Positions 1 to 8,106 of a DNA stretch of 64,000 nucleotides are shown here, piece after piece. The stretch is from Pseudomonas_T sp032052615. Lineage in GTDB: Bacteria > Pseudomonadota > Gammaproteobacteria > Pseudomonadales > Pseudomonadaceae. The notes beneath the pieces were generated by a model. That model did no database searches. It saw only the letters and a program-made list of their open reading frames with translations, and was not told the DNA's origin. The DNA is taken from assembly GCA_032052615.1 (NCBI GenBank), contig DAMBWF010000001.1, forward strand, positions 310,001 to 374,000, written 5' to 3'. A program made the position numbers and the translations under genes. Each line of letters begins with the position of its first letter. Position 1 is the stretch's first letter.

Positions 1-1
1 C

Positions 2-619
2 GACCTGGACCGCCTGGCGAGCCTGTTGCGGGACCGCGACATCCACCTGATCAGCGACGAGGTCTACGAGCACCTGGTCTACGACGGCGCGATCCACGTC
101 AGCGTGCTGACCCACGAAGAGCTCTACGCCCGTTCCTTCGTGGTCAGCTCCTTCGGCAAGACCTACCACGTCACCGGCTGGAAGACCGGCTACGTGGTGG
201 CGCCGCCAGCCTTGTCCGCCGAGCTGCGCAAGATCCACCAGTACGTCACCTTTTGCGGCGTCACTCCGTTGCAGCACGCCCTGGCCGATTTCATGGGCGC
301 CCATCCCGAGCACCTGACCGAGCTGCCGGGTTTCTACCAGGCCAAGCGGGACCTGTTCTGCGATCTGCTGGCCGGTTCGCGCCTGCGCGTCGCCCGGGCG
401 GCGGGCACCTACTTCCAACTGGCGGACTACAGCGCCCTTCGCCCCGACCTGGACGACGTGGCCATGGCCGAATGGCTCACCCGCGAGCATGGCGTGGCCA
501 GCATCCCGGTCTCGGTGTTCTACCGACAGGCGCCCCGGGACCTGCGGCTGGTGCGCTTCTGTTTCGCCAAACGCGAGGAGACGTTGCGTCAGGCAGCGGA
601 AAGACTATGCGCGATCTGA
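2..619 (+). CDS. PLP-dependent aminotransferase, methionine aminotransferase YbdL-like (5' truncated)
   Basis: C-terminal 205 residues of a fold-type I aminotransferase; the reading frame is open to the left edge, so roughly the first 170-180 residues lie outside. The PLP-binding lysine is in the motif SSFGKTYHVTGWKTGY (Lys codon 158-160). A closing arginine lies in RLVRFCFAK near the C-terminus. The match is best to the YbdL/MtnE-like methionine aminotransferases, which transaminate Met-type amino acids against 2-oxo acids. The stop overlaps the start of the next gene, an omega-amidase, by 13 bases. That pairing is typical: the transaminase and the omega-amidase together recycle alpha-keto acids and ketoglutaramate. 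Substrate specificity is inferred from family and neighbour. Confidence 0.88.
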   Translation, partial: DLDRLASLLRDRDIHLISDEVYEHLVYDGAIHVSVLTHEELYARSFVVSSFGKTYHVTGWKTGYVVAPPALSAELRKIHQYVTFCGVTPLQHALADFMGAHPEHLTELPGFYQAKRDLFCDLLAGSRLRVARAAGTYFQLADYSALRPDLDDVAMAEWLTREHGVASIPVSVFYRQAPRDLRLVRFCFAKREETLRQAAERLCAI

Positions 620-1401
620 ACGACCTTCCCGACCTGAAACTGGCCTTGGTGCAGACCACCCTGGCCTGGCACGACCGCGACGCCAACCTGGCGCGCTTCG
701 AGACCCTGCTGGACGCCGCCCGGGGTGCCGACCTGGTGCTCCTGCCGGAGATGTTCACCACCGGCTTCTCCATGGAGTCCGAGGCCCTCGCCGAGCCCGA
801 GCAAGGTCCCACCCACGCCTGGCTGAAGGCCCAGGCCGCCCGGCTGGGCGCCGTCGTCACGGGCAGCGTCATCATCCGCGCCGCCGACGGCAGCCATCGC
901 AACCGGCTGCTGTGGGCACGCCCGGATGGCGAGGTGCTGCATTACGACAAGCGCCACCTGTTCCGCATGGCCGGCGAGCACAAGCACTACAGCCCCGGCG
1001 AGGCCCGGGCGCTTTTCGAGCTCAAGGGTTGGCGGGTGCGCCCGCTGATCTGCTACGACCTGCGCTTCCCGGTCTGGAGCCGCGACCCCCACGACACCGA
1101 CCTGCTGCTCTACACCGCCAACTGGCCCGCCGCGCGGCGCCATCACTGGAATCGGCTGATTCCGGCGCGGGCCATCGAGAACCTCTGCTATGTCGCGGCC
1201 GTCAACCGCGTGGGCCGTGATGGCAAGGACCACCCCTACAGCGGCGACAGCCAGGTGCTCGACTTCCAAGGGGAGACGCTGCTGGCCGCTGGCGAGGGCG
1301 ACGGGGTATTCCGCGCGACCCTCTCCGCGACCGCCCTGGCCGCCTATCGCGAGCGCTTCCCGGCGTATCTCGACGCCGATGGCTTCCAGCTCGCGCCCTG
1401 A
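607..1401 (+). CDS. Omega-amidase YafV-like, nitrilase superfamily
   Basis: 264-residue carbon-nitrogen hydrolase. The nitrilase triad is visible: Glu48 (LLPEMFTTGF), Lys115 (YDKRHLF) and Cys149 (PLICYDLRFPVWSR). The family member YafV hydrolyses alpha-ketoglutaramate and related omega-amides left after glutamine transamination. The start at 607 is chosen because it gives MRDLNDLPD directly before the conserved KLALVQTTL strand; the frame is open much further upstream, but there it lies inside the aminotransferase. The genes overlap by 13 bases, so translational coupling is likely. Cytosolic. No recognisable terminator follows. Confidence 0.9.
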   Translation: MRDLNDLPDLKLALVQTTLAWHDRDANLARFETLLDAARGADLVLLPEMFTTGFSMESEALAEPEQGPTHAWLKAQAARLGAVVTGSVIIRAADGSHRNRLLWARPDGEVLHYDKRHLFRMAGEHKHYSPGEARALFELKGWRVRPLICYDLRFPVWSRDPHDTDLLLYTANWPAARRHHWNRLIPARAIENLCYVAAVNRVGRDGKDHPYSGDSQVLDFQGETLLAAGEGDGVFRATLSATALAAYRERFPAYLDADGFQLAP

Positions 1402-1919
1402 GCGGCGAGCGGCGATGGCGGGGAGGCCGCTTTCCCGCGCATTCGCCCCGGGAGTCCCCGGCGCCCGGCCGAGGTCGCCCTGTAATCGACCACCGGTTCC
1501 GCACCGGTCCGGCCCCCGCCTGAACGTCCGGCCCGAGAAGGGACCTGAAGCGGGACCGCGACAGGCCGCCACGCGGCCAGCCAAGCGAAACGTCAGCCGT
1601 GGCCAGTCCTGGCGCGTCTTGCGCTCCGTCGTCGCCTGGGGTACCGCCAAGGAGCGGACTCACCCCGTCACCGAGACGCGTGCCCGACGGGGCTTTGTTT
1701 CCGCTCTACGTCGAGGTGCCGCAGGGAGCCAGGCGACCAGGGGCTAGGCCCAGCCAAAGCACCTGGCGGCGTCGATTCAGTGATAGCTAATTGCCAATAA
1801 AGTCCGGAAACCGTTCGCCTTTGCTCTTAGGATGACCGCGCAGGGGCGTCGACGGGGTACGGGTGTGCCTGACGCAGGTTGCCGCTCCCTGCCCACTCTG
1901 AACGCAAGGAGCAAAACAT
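1402..1919. other. Intergenic region without a recognised gene
   Basis: About 520 bases. Long open frames cross it, but they are Arg/Pro/Gly-rich, as expected from GC-rich non-coding DNA, and match nothing. The last 130 bases become AT-richer (around 1780-1830), which fits a promoter for the secreted repeat protein, but no convincing -35/-10 pair was found. A good ribosome-binding sequence (AAGGAGC) lies at about 1907-1913, just before the next start. Confidence 0.5.
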
Positions 1920-3647
1920 ATGCATAAGACACTCATGGCGCTGGGCGCCTGCCTGGCGATGAGCCCGGTGTTGGCGGCCACGCCCTACTGCGAGAGCCGG
2001 GGCAACAGCGGTAACGAATGGATCATCGGGGTCGCCGTCAACGACGTGGCCCGGACGTCCGGCAGCGACGGCGGTTACCTGGACGGCACCGACAAGCCTC
2101 CCTTCCAACTGCTCGGCAAGGGTGACCGCCTCGAAGTCCGTCCCGGTTTCCAAGGGGCGGCCTACCCCGAGAACTGGGGCGCCTGGATCGACTACAACCA
2201 GAACGGCCTGTTCGAAGAGAGCGAGAAGGTGCTGACCGGCCAAGGCAACGGCGCCGTGTCCGCCACTTTCACCGCGCCCGCCGGCGCCAAGGGCGGCACC
2301 ACGCGCCTGCGCGTGCAGATGCGCTGGGGAGCCCCCGCCCAGGCCTGCGGTGGCTTCGGCTACGGCGAGACCGAGGATTACCTGGTCAAGCTGCCGGACG
2401 GCCCGGCGCAGTCCGCGTTCCCCTACAGCCTCACGCTGGAGCCCGGCTTCTGGGTTTCCCGCAGCGGCGACCTGGGCGACAACCTGACCCTGGTGGTGGA
2501 AAAGGACGGAGCCCGCGTCCTTGGGCGCAACGCCGCCAGCAGGCTGCGTGACAGCTACTGGAGCAATGTCGCGGGCAGCCGCTACCGGATCTGGCTGGAG
2601 AGCTACCTCGACGGCGCCTACCAGCCCGTATCGAACACCGTCGCCTACCAGCCCGGGGTTACCGACCGCGTCCTGCTGAGCCGCGATGCCAGCCAGGGCA
2701 GCATCAGCCCGTCGGCCGCCTTCCAGGGTAATTGGGTGATCGCCCGCCAAGGCGGCGAGGTCGTGCGCCAGCCGGCCCAGGCCGGCGTGCCGCTGCAGTT
2801 CGCCTTCACCTACGGCGAGCGTTACCAGGTCTGGGCGGAAGCCAACGTGAACGGCAAGGATGAGCCGATTTCCGTGCCGCTGACCTTCCGCGAGGGCTTC
2901 CCCTCCCGCTACATCGACCTGGAAGTCGAGGCTGACTTCCGGCTTCGGCACGACGGTCCCGCCGGCAAGCCGCTGAGCTGGGTGGTCCGCGAGGATGGCG
3001 TGGAGGTGCTGCGCCAGCCCACCGCCGGCGCGGTCGAGCTGCGTTATCCGTTCCAGAACGGACGCCAGTACAAGGTCTGGATCGAGCAGACCGTCGGCGG
3101 CGAGTCGGTGCAGGTATCCGACGCCGAGTACTTCTCGCCGGGGTTGACCAACCGCTACCAGTTGAGCATCGACGGCAATCGCCGAATCACTCGCAGCGGT
3201 AACCTCAAAGAGCCCCTCACCTGGGTGATCGAGGAGGAGGGCAATATCGTCCTGGAGCGCGAGGCCGCGAACGAGCTGGCCTACACCTACTACCGGTTCG
3301 ACCCCGCCAAGCGCTACCGCGTCTGGCTGAATCGCTTCGAGAACGGCTACTACCAGCGCGTTTCCAATGTGGTCCGCTACGGTCGCGCCAGTACGCCCGC
3401 CGAGGACTACCTGCCGCTCTACCAACTGACGGTGGATGCCAACCAGAACCTGACGCGTACCCAGGGCACCCATAACATGCTGACCTGGGTGATCGAGCAG
3501 GACGGCAGTATCGTGCTGGAACGCAACGCGCTCAACGAGCTGACCTACCGCTACTTCGGCTACAAGCCGGGCAAGCGCTACCGCTCCTGGTTGAAGGCGT
3601 TCATCGAGGGTCGCTACCAGCGGGTCTCGCCGGTGGTCACGTACTGA
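1920..3647 (+). CDS. Secreted GEVED-domain protein with five C-terminal repeats
   Basis: 575-residue exported protein. Residues 1-20 form a signal peptide (MHKTLMALGACLAMSPVLAA). Residues about 65-158 match the GEVED domain: a WGAWIDYNQNGLFE core and an ending GYGETEDYLVKL. These domains are found in extracellular and surface proteins. The rest is five tandem units of 77-81 residues (about 168-246, 247-327, 328-408, 409-488, 499-575). Each has the pattern hydrophobic strand, L-x-W-V-I-x-x-x-G, V-L-x-R, a tyrosine-rich strand, K-R-Y-R-x-W-L, then Y-Q-x-V-S. The units look like small beta-sandwich modules. The gene stands alone with a strong RBS (AAGGAGC, 7-base spacing) and ends in front of a strong hairpin shared with leuA. 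Function unknown; a cell-surface or adhesive role is inference. Confidence 0.8.
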   Translation: MHKTLMALGACLAMSPVLAATPYCESRGNSGNEWIIGVAVNDVARTSGSDGGYLDGTDKPPFQLLGKGDRLEVRPGFQGAAYPENWGAWIDYNQNGLFEESEKVLTGQGNGAVSATFTAPAGAKGGTTRLRVQMRWGAPAQACGGFGYGETEDYLVKLPDGPAQSAFPYSLTLEPGFWVSRSGDLGDNLTLVVEKDGARVLGRNAASRLRDSYWSNVAGSRYRIWLESYLDGAYQPVSNTVAYQPGVTDRVLLSRDASQGSISPSAAFQGNWVIARQGGEVVRQPAQAGVPLQFAFTYGERYQVWAEANVNGKDEPISVPLTFREGFPSRYIDLEVEADFRLRHDGPAGKPLSWVVREDGVEVLRQPTAGAVELRYPFQNGRQYKVWIEQTVGGESVQVSDAEYFSPGLTNRYQLSIDGNRRITRSGNLKEPLTWVIEEEGNIVLEREAANELAYTYYRFDPAKRYRVWLNRFENGYYQRVSNVVRYGRASTPAEDYLPLYQLTVDANQNLTRTQGTHNMLTWVIEQDGSIVLERNALNELTYRYFGYKPGKRYRSWLKAFIEGRYQRVSPVVTY

Positions 3648-3663
3648 GACCGCCGTTCCCCAA

Positions 3664-3695
3664 CGAAGAACCCCGCCGGAGGGCGGGGTTCTTCG
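3664..3695. terminator. Bidirectional hairpin terminator between convergent genes
   Basis: Perfect 14-bp stem (3664-3677 with 3682-3695), four-base loop, in the 64-base gap between the ends of the repeat protein (+) and leuA (-). The stem has an A-rich/T-rich base on each side (GAAGAA/TTCTTC), which fits termination in both directions, although no long T-run follows. Confidence 0.8.
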
Positions 3696-3711
3696 CTTAG
3701 GGTCGCGGGGT

Positions 3712-5382
3712 TCAGGCCGCCTGGGTGGCGGCCTGGCTGAGCGCCCGGTTCAGCGCGCTGAACAGCGCCCGGAAGCTCGCGGTGGTGAGGTTCTCGTCGA
3801 TGCCGATGCCATGCAGGGCGCGGCCGCCCTCCACGCGCAGCTCGATATAGGCGGCGGCCCGGGCCTGGGTGCCGGCGCCGATGGCGTGCTCGGAGTAATC
3901 CATGATTTCCACGGCGACCGGCAGGCTGGCCACCAGCGCTTCCAGCGGGCCCTTGCCGATACCGCGCCAATGCCGCGTCTCGCCATGGGCCAGGACTTCC
4001 ACGTCCACCGCGCTGGTGCCGTTCTCTTCCTGCAGGCGATGGCCCTTCAAGCCGTAGGGCACCGTGCTTCGCAGGTATTCCCGGTCGAGCAGGTCGTGGA
4101 TCTGCTGGGCGGTCATCTCCAGGCCGAGCCGGTCGGTTTCCTTCTGCACCACCTGGCTGAATTCGATCTGCAGCCGGCGGGGCAGGCTGATGCCGTATTC
4201 CTGCTCCAGCAGGAAGGCGATGCCGCCCTTGCCGGACTGGCTGTTGACCCGGATGACCGCCTCGTAGTCGCGGCCGATGTCGGCCGGGTCGATGGGCAGG
4301 TACGGCACTTCCCAGCGGGCGTCCGGTTTCTGCTGGGCGAAGCCCTTGCGGATCGCATCCTGGTGGGAGCCGGAGAACGCGGTATGCACCAGGTCGCCGA
4401 CATAGGGATGGCGCGGATGCACCGGCAATTGATTGCACTCCTCGACCACCTTGCGCACCGCGTCGATGTCGGAGAAGTCCAGCTTCGGGTCCACGCCTTG
4501 GGTGTAGAGGTTCAGCGCCAGGGTCACCAGGCAGACGTTGCCGGTGCGCTCGCCGTTGCCGAACAGGCAGCCTTCCACCCGGTCGGCGCCGGCCATCATC
4601 GCCAGTTCCGAGGCGGCCACGCCGGTGCCGCGGTCGTTGTGGGTGTGCACGCTGATGATCACGCTGTCGCGCTTGTCGATGTGGCGGCCGAACCATTCGA
4701 TCTGGTCGGCGTAGTTGTTCGGCGTGGCGCATTCGATGGTGGAGGGCAGGTTGAGGATCAGTCGGTTCGCCGGGGTCGGCTGGAACACGTCGATCACCGC
4801 GTTGCACACCTCGACGGCGAAATCGGTCTCGGTGGAGCTGAACACCTCGGGGGAATACTCGAAGCCCCACTGGGTCTCCGGCGCGGCATCGGCCAGGCGC
4901 TTGATGACCCGGCCGGCCTCCACGGCGATGGCCTTCACCCCGGCCTTGTCCTGGTTGAAGACGATCTTGCGGAAGCTGGGCGCGCAGGCGTTGTAGTAGT
5001 GGACGATGGCCTTCTTCGCGCCCTTGAGGGCCTCGAAGGTGCGCTCGATCAAGTCTTCCCGGGCCTGGGTCAGCACCTGGATGGTGACGTCGTCGGGAAT
5101 ATGACCGCCCTCGATCAGCTCGCGGATGAAGTCGAAGTCGGTCTGGGAGGCGGAGGGGAAGCCCACCTCGATCTCCTTCAGGCCCACGGCCACCAGGCAC
5201 TGGTAGAAGCGCATCTTCTTCTCGGCGTCCATCGGCTCGATCAGCGACTGGTTGCCGTCGCGCAGGTCGGTGGACAGCCAGATCGGCGCCCGCTCGATGA
5301 GCCGGTCCGGCCAGGTGCGGTCGGGCAACGAGATGGGCGTGAACGAGCGGTATTTCCGGGAAGGATCCTTGAGCATGGTCAT
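3712..5382 (-). CDS. leuA: 2-isopropylmalate synthase
   Basis: 556 residues, the length of the longer proteobacterial LeuA form. It condenses acetyl-CoA with 2-oxoisovalerate, the first committed step of leucine synthesis. The HMGL-type barrel starts at LSTDLRDGNQSL (metal-binding Asp and catalytic Arg), and the metal-binding HxH is in ISVHTHNDRG. The C-terminal ~140 residues form the LeuA dimer/regulatory domain, the usual site of leucine feedback inhibition. The start is the ATG at 5382, preceded by a 45-base spacer from a leucine-rich leader ORF. The gene stands alone with no leuBCD nearby, which is normal in Pseudomonas. It terminates at the bidirectional hairpin at 3664-3695. Confidence 0.97.
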   Translation of the reverse strand: MTMLKDPSRKYRSFTPISLPDRTWPDRLIERAPIWLSTDLRDGNQSLIEPMDAEKKMRFYQCLVAVGLKEIEVGFPSASQTDFDFIRELIEGGHIPDDVTIQVLTQAREDLIERTFEALKGAKKAIVHYYNACAPSFRKIVFNQDKAGVKAIAVEAGRVIKRLADAAPETQWGFEYSPEVFSSTETDFAVEVCNAVIDVFQPTPANRLILNLPSTIECATPNNYADQIEWFGRHIDKRDSVIISVHTHNDRGTGVAASELAMMAGADRVEGCLFGNGERTGNVCLVTLALNLYTQGVDPKLDFSDIDAVRKVVEECNQLPVHPRHPYVGDLVHTAFSGSHQDAIRKGFAQQKPDARWEVPYLPIDPADIGRDYEAVIRVNSQSGKGGIAFLLEQEYGISLPRRLQIEFSQVVQKETDRLGLEMTAQQIHDLLDREYLRSTVPYGLKGHRLQEENGTSAVDVEVLAHGETRHWRGIGKGPLEALVASLPVAVEIMDYSEHAIGAGTQARAAAYIELRVEGGRALHGIGIDENLTTASFRALFSALNRALSQAATQAA

Positions 5383-5426
5383 GGTGCGAATTCCTGAGAA
5401 TGAAAGCGAGAGGTCGGGCCGGTGGT

Positions 5427-5510
5427 TCAGGCTGAGCGACGCAGTCGCGGGCTGACCAGGCGCAGACAGGCGAGTTGGCGATAGAGCAGGTGGGTTTGGG
5501 CGTTCGTCAT
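5427..5510 (-). CDS. Putative leucine-rich leader peptide upstream of leuA
   Basis: 27-codon ORF too short for normal gene calling. It begins MTNAQTHLLYRQLACLRLVS and ends PRLRRSA. Six of 27 residues are Leu, using CTG and CTC codons. A purine-rich stretch GGGTGGA lies just before the ATG as a possible RBS. The stop is 44 bases before the leuA start. The position suggests a regulatory leader whose translation reports charged tRNA-Leu. However, the spacer is short, and no classical terminator/antiterminator pair was found, so coupling or start-site masking is as likely as attenuation. Not proven to be translated. Confidence 0.5.
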   Translation of the reverse strand: MTNAQTHLLYRQLACLRLVSPRLRRSA

Positions 5511-5690
5511 GGGTCCACCCTAACCACCCTGAAAAAAGCTGGCAAGGAAGTTAGGAAAAAGGATGGAAAATAGCGCAAGGGTCTATTCGGTTTTAATTGA
5601 ATTTCACGAATAGGTGATTCTGGGGTATTGGATTGCGCAAGGGTTTATCGCGGCGGCGCCGGTCGGCTCGCCGTCGCGGCCACGGCGCGC
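5511..5690 (-). promoter_or_regulatory. leuA upstream region with direct and inverted repeats
   Basis: AT-rich control region of leuA (minus strand). The sequence GCGCAAGGGT occurs twice in the same orientation, at 5573-5582 and 5635-5644, and each copy is followed by a T/C and TAT. Between them lies an inverted repeat, CTATTCG (5583-5589) and CGAATAG (5607-5613). This arrangement looks like operator sites, but the regulator is unknown. No clear -35/-10 pair can be fixed. Confidence 0.4.
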
Positions 5691-6359
5691 TCAGCGCGCG
5701 TAGGCGTATTCGCCGCCCCGCTCCAGGGCGCGCCGGTAGGCCGGGCGCGCGTGGATGCGTTCGAGGAAGGCCTTGAGCCGTGGGTGCCGATCGCCCAACC
5801 CACCCCGGGACGCGGCGGCTTCCAGGGGAAAGCTCAACTGGATGTCGGCGACGCTCAGGGCGTCGCCGACGAACCAGGCGCGCTCGCCCAGCTCGCTCTC
5901 CAGGTAATCCAGATGCTGGCGAATCTGCGGCTCGACGAAGCGCCGCTTGACCTTGCGCGCGATGCCCCTGGCGACAGGCCGGGCGAAGAACGGCATCGGG
6001 CCGCTCTCGACCTTGTCGAACACCAGCTTGAGCAGCAGGGGCGGCATCGCCGAGCCCTCGGCGTAGTGCAGCCAGTAGGCGCAGCGCAGGCGCTCCGGGG
6101 TGCCGGCCGCCGGCAGCAGGTGCGGGCCGTAGCGCCCGGCCAGGTATTCGACGATGGCCCCGGACTCCGCCAGGGTCAGCTCGTCGTCGGTGATCACCGG
6201 GGACTTGCCCAGGGGGTGCACGGCCCGCAGCGCCGGCGGCGCCAGCAGGGTCTCGGGGTCGCGTTCGTAGCGCTGGAGGCGGTATTCCACGCCCAGTTCC
6301 TCCAGCAGCCAGAGGATGCGCTGGGAGCGGGAATGGTTCAGATGGTGGACAGTGATCAT
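5691..6359 (-). CDS. Glutathione S-transferase family protein
   Basis: 222 residues with GST architecture. The N-terminal thioredoxin-like domain (1-80) includes GKSPVITDDELTLAESGAIVEYL, holding the conserved cis-Pro and the glutathione-binding E-S pair. The C-terminal all-helical domain includes the WFVGDALSVADIQLSFPLE signature. The N-terminal MITVHHLNHSRSQRILWLLEE supplies the Ser/Asn-type active-site loop. Likely a cytosolic glutathione conjugation or peroxide-reduction enzyme; substrate unknown. It lies downstream of the M23 peptidase on the same strand, with a 52-base gap. Confidence 0.9.
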   Translation of the reverse strand: MITVHHLNHSRSQRILWLLEELGVEYRLQRYERDPETLLAPPALRAVHPLGKSPVITDDELTLAESGAIVEYLAGRYGPHLLPAAGTPERLRCAYWLHYAEGSAMPPLLLKLVFDKVESGPMPFFARPVARGIARKVKRRFVEPQIRQHLDYLESELGERAWFVGDALSVADIQLSFPLEAAASRGGLGDRHPRLKAFLERIHARPAYRRALERGGEYAYAR

Positions 6360-6411
6360 GGAAGCTCCGGCGGTAGGGCGTGGGAGAGGGCGCTGGCGGG
6401 CCGGCGCGGAA

Positions 6412-7242
6412 TCAGGGCTGGAAGGCGCCGATGAAGATCGCCGGATCGACCCGCGCGTCGTTGAGGCTGACGTTCCAGTGCATGTGCGGACCGGTGGCGC
6501 GTCCGGTGGCGCCGACCCGACCGATCACCCCGCCGCGCGGCAGCGCCTGGCCGAGGGTCACGTCGACCTTCGACAGGTGGCAGAACATGCTGATGAAGCC
6601 CTGGCCGTGATCGACGAACACCGTCCGGCCGTTGAAGAAATAGTCGCCGACCAGGATCACCTTGCCCGCCGCTGGGCTTTTGATGGGGGTGCCGGCCGGT
6701 ACCGCGAAGTCCAGCCCCGAATGGGGGTTGCGTTCCTCGCCATTGAAGAAGCGGCGCAGCCCGAAGGGGCTGGACAGGGGGCCGTTCACCGGCTTGTCCA
6801 GCAGCAGGTTGCTGGGCGTGCCGGGGCTGAAGCGGCGGTAGGCGGCGGTTTGCTCGGCCAGCTCGCGGTCGATGCGCTTGAGGTCCTCGGGCAGTGGGTT
6901 CACCTGCCGGGTGTTCTTCAGGGTGATGCGCTGCTCCCGGTAGTGCTTGGAACCGACCTGGAACCCCAGGGGTTGCCCGCCTTCCACTTCCAGGCGCTGA
7001 GGCCCCGGGGCGGTCTTCAGCGGGATGCCGACGATGGCGAGCCAGCGCTTGTCGTCCTCGCGCACCACCAGCACCGGTCGGCCCTGGTAGCGCGCCTTGG
7101 GCGCCTGAGCCGCTTCGCCCAGGGGCACCACCGCCACGCCGCCCGGCACGGGTTTGTTCAGCAGGCGGCCGATGAAGCCCTCGGCGTGGACGGGAGAAAC
7201 GCTGCACAGCAGCAGGACGGCGAGCAGGAACGGACGCGGCAT
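6412..7242 (-). CDS. M23 family metalloendopeptidase, exported
   Basis: 276 residues. Signal peptide 1-20 (MPRPFLLAVLLLCSVSPVHA). The C-terminal LytM/M23 domain has the zinc ligands His174 and Asp178 (NPHSGLDF) and the HxH pair His253/His255 (GPHMHWNVSL). All four motif residues are present, so the enzyme should be active as a periplasmic murein endopeptidase cutting peptide cross-links. A longer upstream frame exists, but the start at 7242 is chosen because it gives a clean signal peptide. It sits between a VanX-type D-Ala-D-Ala dipeptidase and a GST, so two peptidoglycan-related hydrolases are adjacent. Confidence 0.9.
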   Translation of the reverse strand: MPRPFLLAVLLLCSVSPVHAEGFIGRLLNKPVPGGVAVVPLGEAAQAPKARYQGRPVLVVREDDKRWLAIVGIPLKTAPGPQRLEVEGGQPLGFQVGSKHYREQRITLKNTRQVNPLPEDLKRIDRELAEQTAAYRRFSPGTPSNLLLDKPVNGPLSSPFGLRRFFNGEERNPHSGLDFAVPAGTPIKSPAAGKVILVGDYFFNGRTVFVDHGQGFISMFCHLSKVDVTLGQALPRGGVIGRVGATGRATGPHMHWNVSLNDARVDPAIFIGAFQP

Positions 7243-7334
7243 GACGGCACTCGGCGGCGAGGAAGCCGTCCATGCTGGCGTAAAAGGGGCGCGGAAGAAA
7301 GCGCCGCCGCGCCGAGGCACGGCGGCGGGGCGCC

Positions 7335-8102
7335 TCAGTCGGACGGCGCGTTGCGCGCCTGGGCATCCAGTTGCTGGCGCCACAGGGCATCCAGGGGCCG
7401 CACTTCGGCGGGGCCGTAGAGCGCGGCCTCGGCGCCCCGGCTCCAGGCCCAGAGCTGGTCGCCGTAGTCGTAGTGCCACCATTCGCTGGGCAGGTTGCTG
7501 AAGCCCGCTGCGGTCATGGCGTGGTACAGCAGGCGGCGGTTATCGCGGACCCGTCGTTCGCGCGCGTCGGCCGGGTCGGCCCGCTCGAAATGGCTGGTGT
7601 AGGAGCGCGGGCTGGCCTCGTCGAAGGCGGTGCCCATGTCCAGCCAGCGGCCGTCCTCGTCGCACAGAGTGACGTCCACCGCGCCGCCGGTCAGGTGCGG
7701 GCTCGGCGCGTCCCGGCTGGCGCTCGGCGGGGAGACGAACTGCCGAACGAGGTGCTCCAGCGCCGCCGCGTCGGCGTCCGGGTGGTGCTCGCCGAGGGCC
7801 GCGGCCAGGCTGTCGTAGAGGTACTGCTGGACCGCGAACGGCCGCCAGGCATCCAGCACCACCAGACGCAGCCCGCCCGGCAGGCCCTTGGCCACCCGCA
7901 GCAGGCGCTCGAAGACCTCGCTGCGAGCGTGGCACTCGGGCACCGCGTGGGGGATGCCGGCCTTGTGGTAGGCCGGGTAGACGTGGATCACCTGGCTCAG
8001 GCCCAGCGGTTGCAGGGGCTGGCCGCACTCGGCGATGGGCATCGCCGCGACGGCCGGCCAGTCCGGCTCGGGGCGATGGGGGATGGGCTCGAAGTCGGTC
8101 AT
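7335..8102 (-). CDS. D-alanyl-D-alanine dipeptidase, VanX/DdpX family (M15)
   Basis: 255 residues. VanX-type residues are all visible: Arg87 (DAWRPFAVQ), His136 and Asp143 (SPHLTGGAVDVTL), Glu207 and His210 (PSEWWHYDYG). This zinc enzyme family splits D-Ala-D-Ala. In Gram-negatives without glycopeptide resistance it is thought to salvage D-Ala dipeptides released from murein. No signal peptide is seen, so the protein is probably cytosolic. The start is four bases after the stop of the TRAP large permease, so the gene is the last member of a TRAP transporter operon. That suggests, but does not show, that the imported substrate is a D-Ala-containing dipeptide or a related compound. Confidence 0.88.
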   Translation of the reverse strand: MTDFEPIPHRPEPDWPAVAAMPIAECGQPLQPLGLSQVIHVYPAYHKAGIPHAVPECHARSEVFERLLRVAKGLPGGLRLVVLDAWRPFAVQQYLYDSLAAALGEHHPDADAAALEHLVRQFVSPPSASRDAPSPHLTGGAVDVTLCDEDGRWLDMGTAFDEASPRSYTSHFERADPADARERRVRDNRRLLYHAMTAAGFSNLPSEWWHYDYGDQLWAWSRGAEAALYGPAEVRPLDALWRQQLDAQARNAPSD

Positions 8103-8106
8103 GGCA

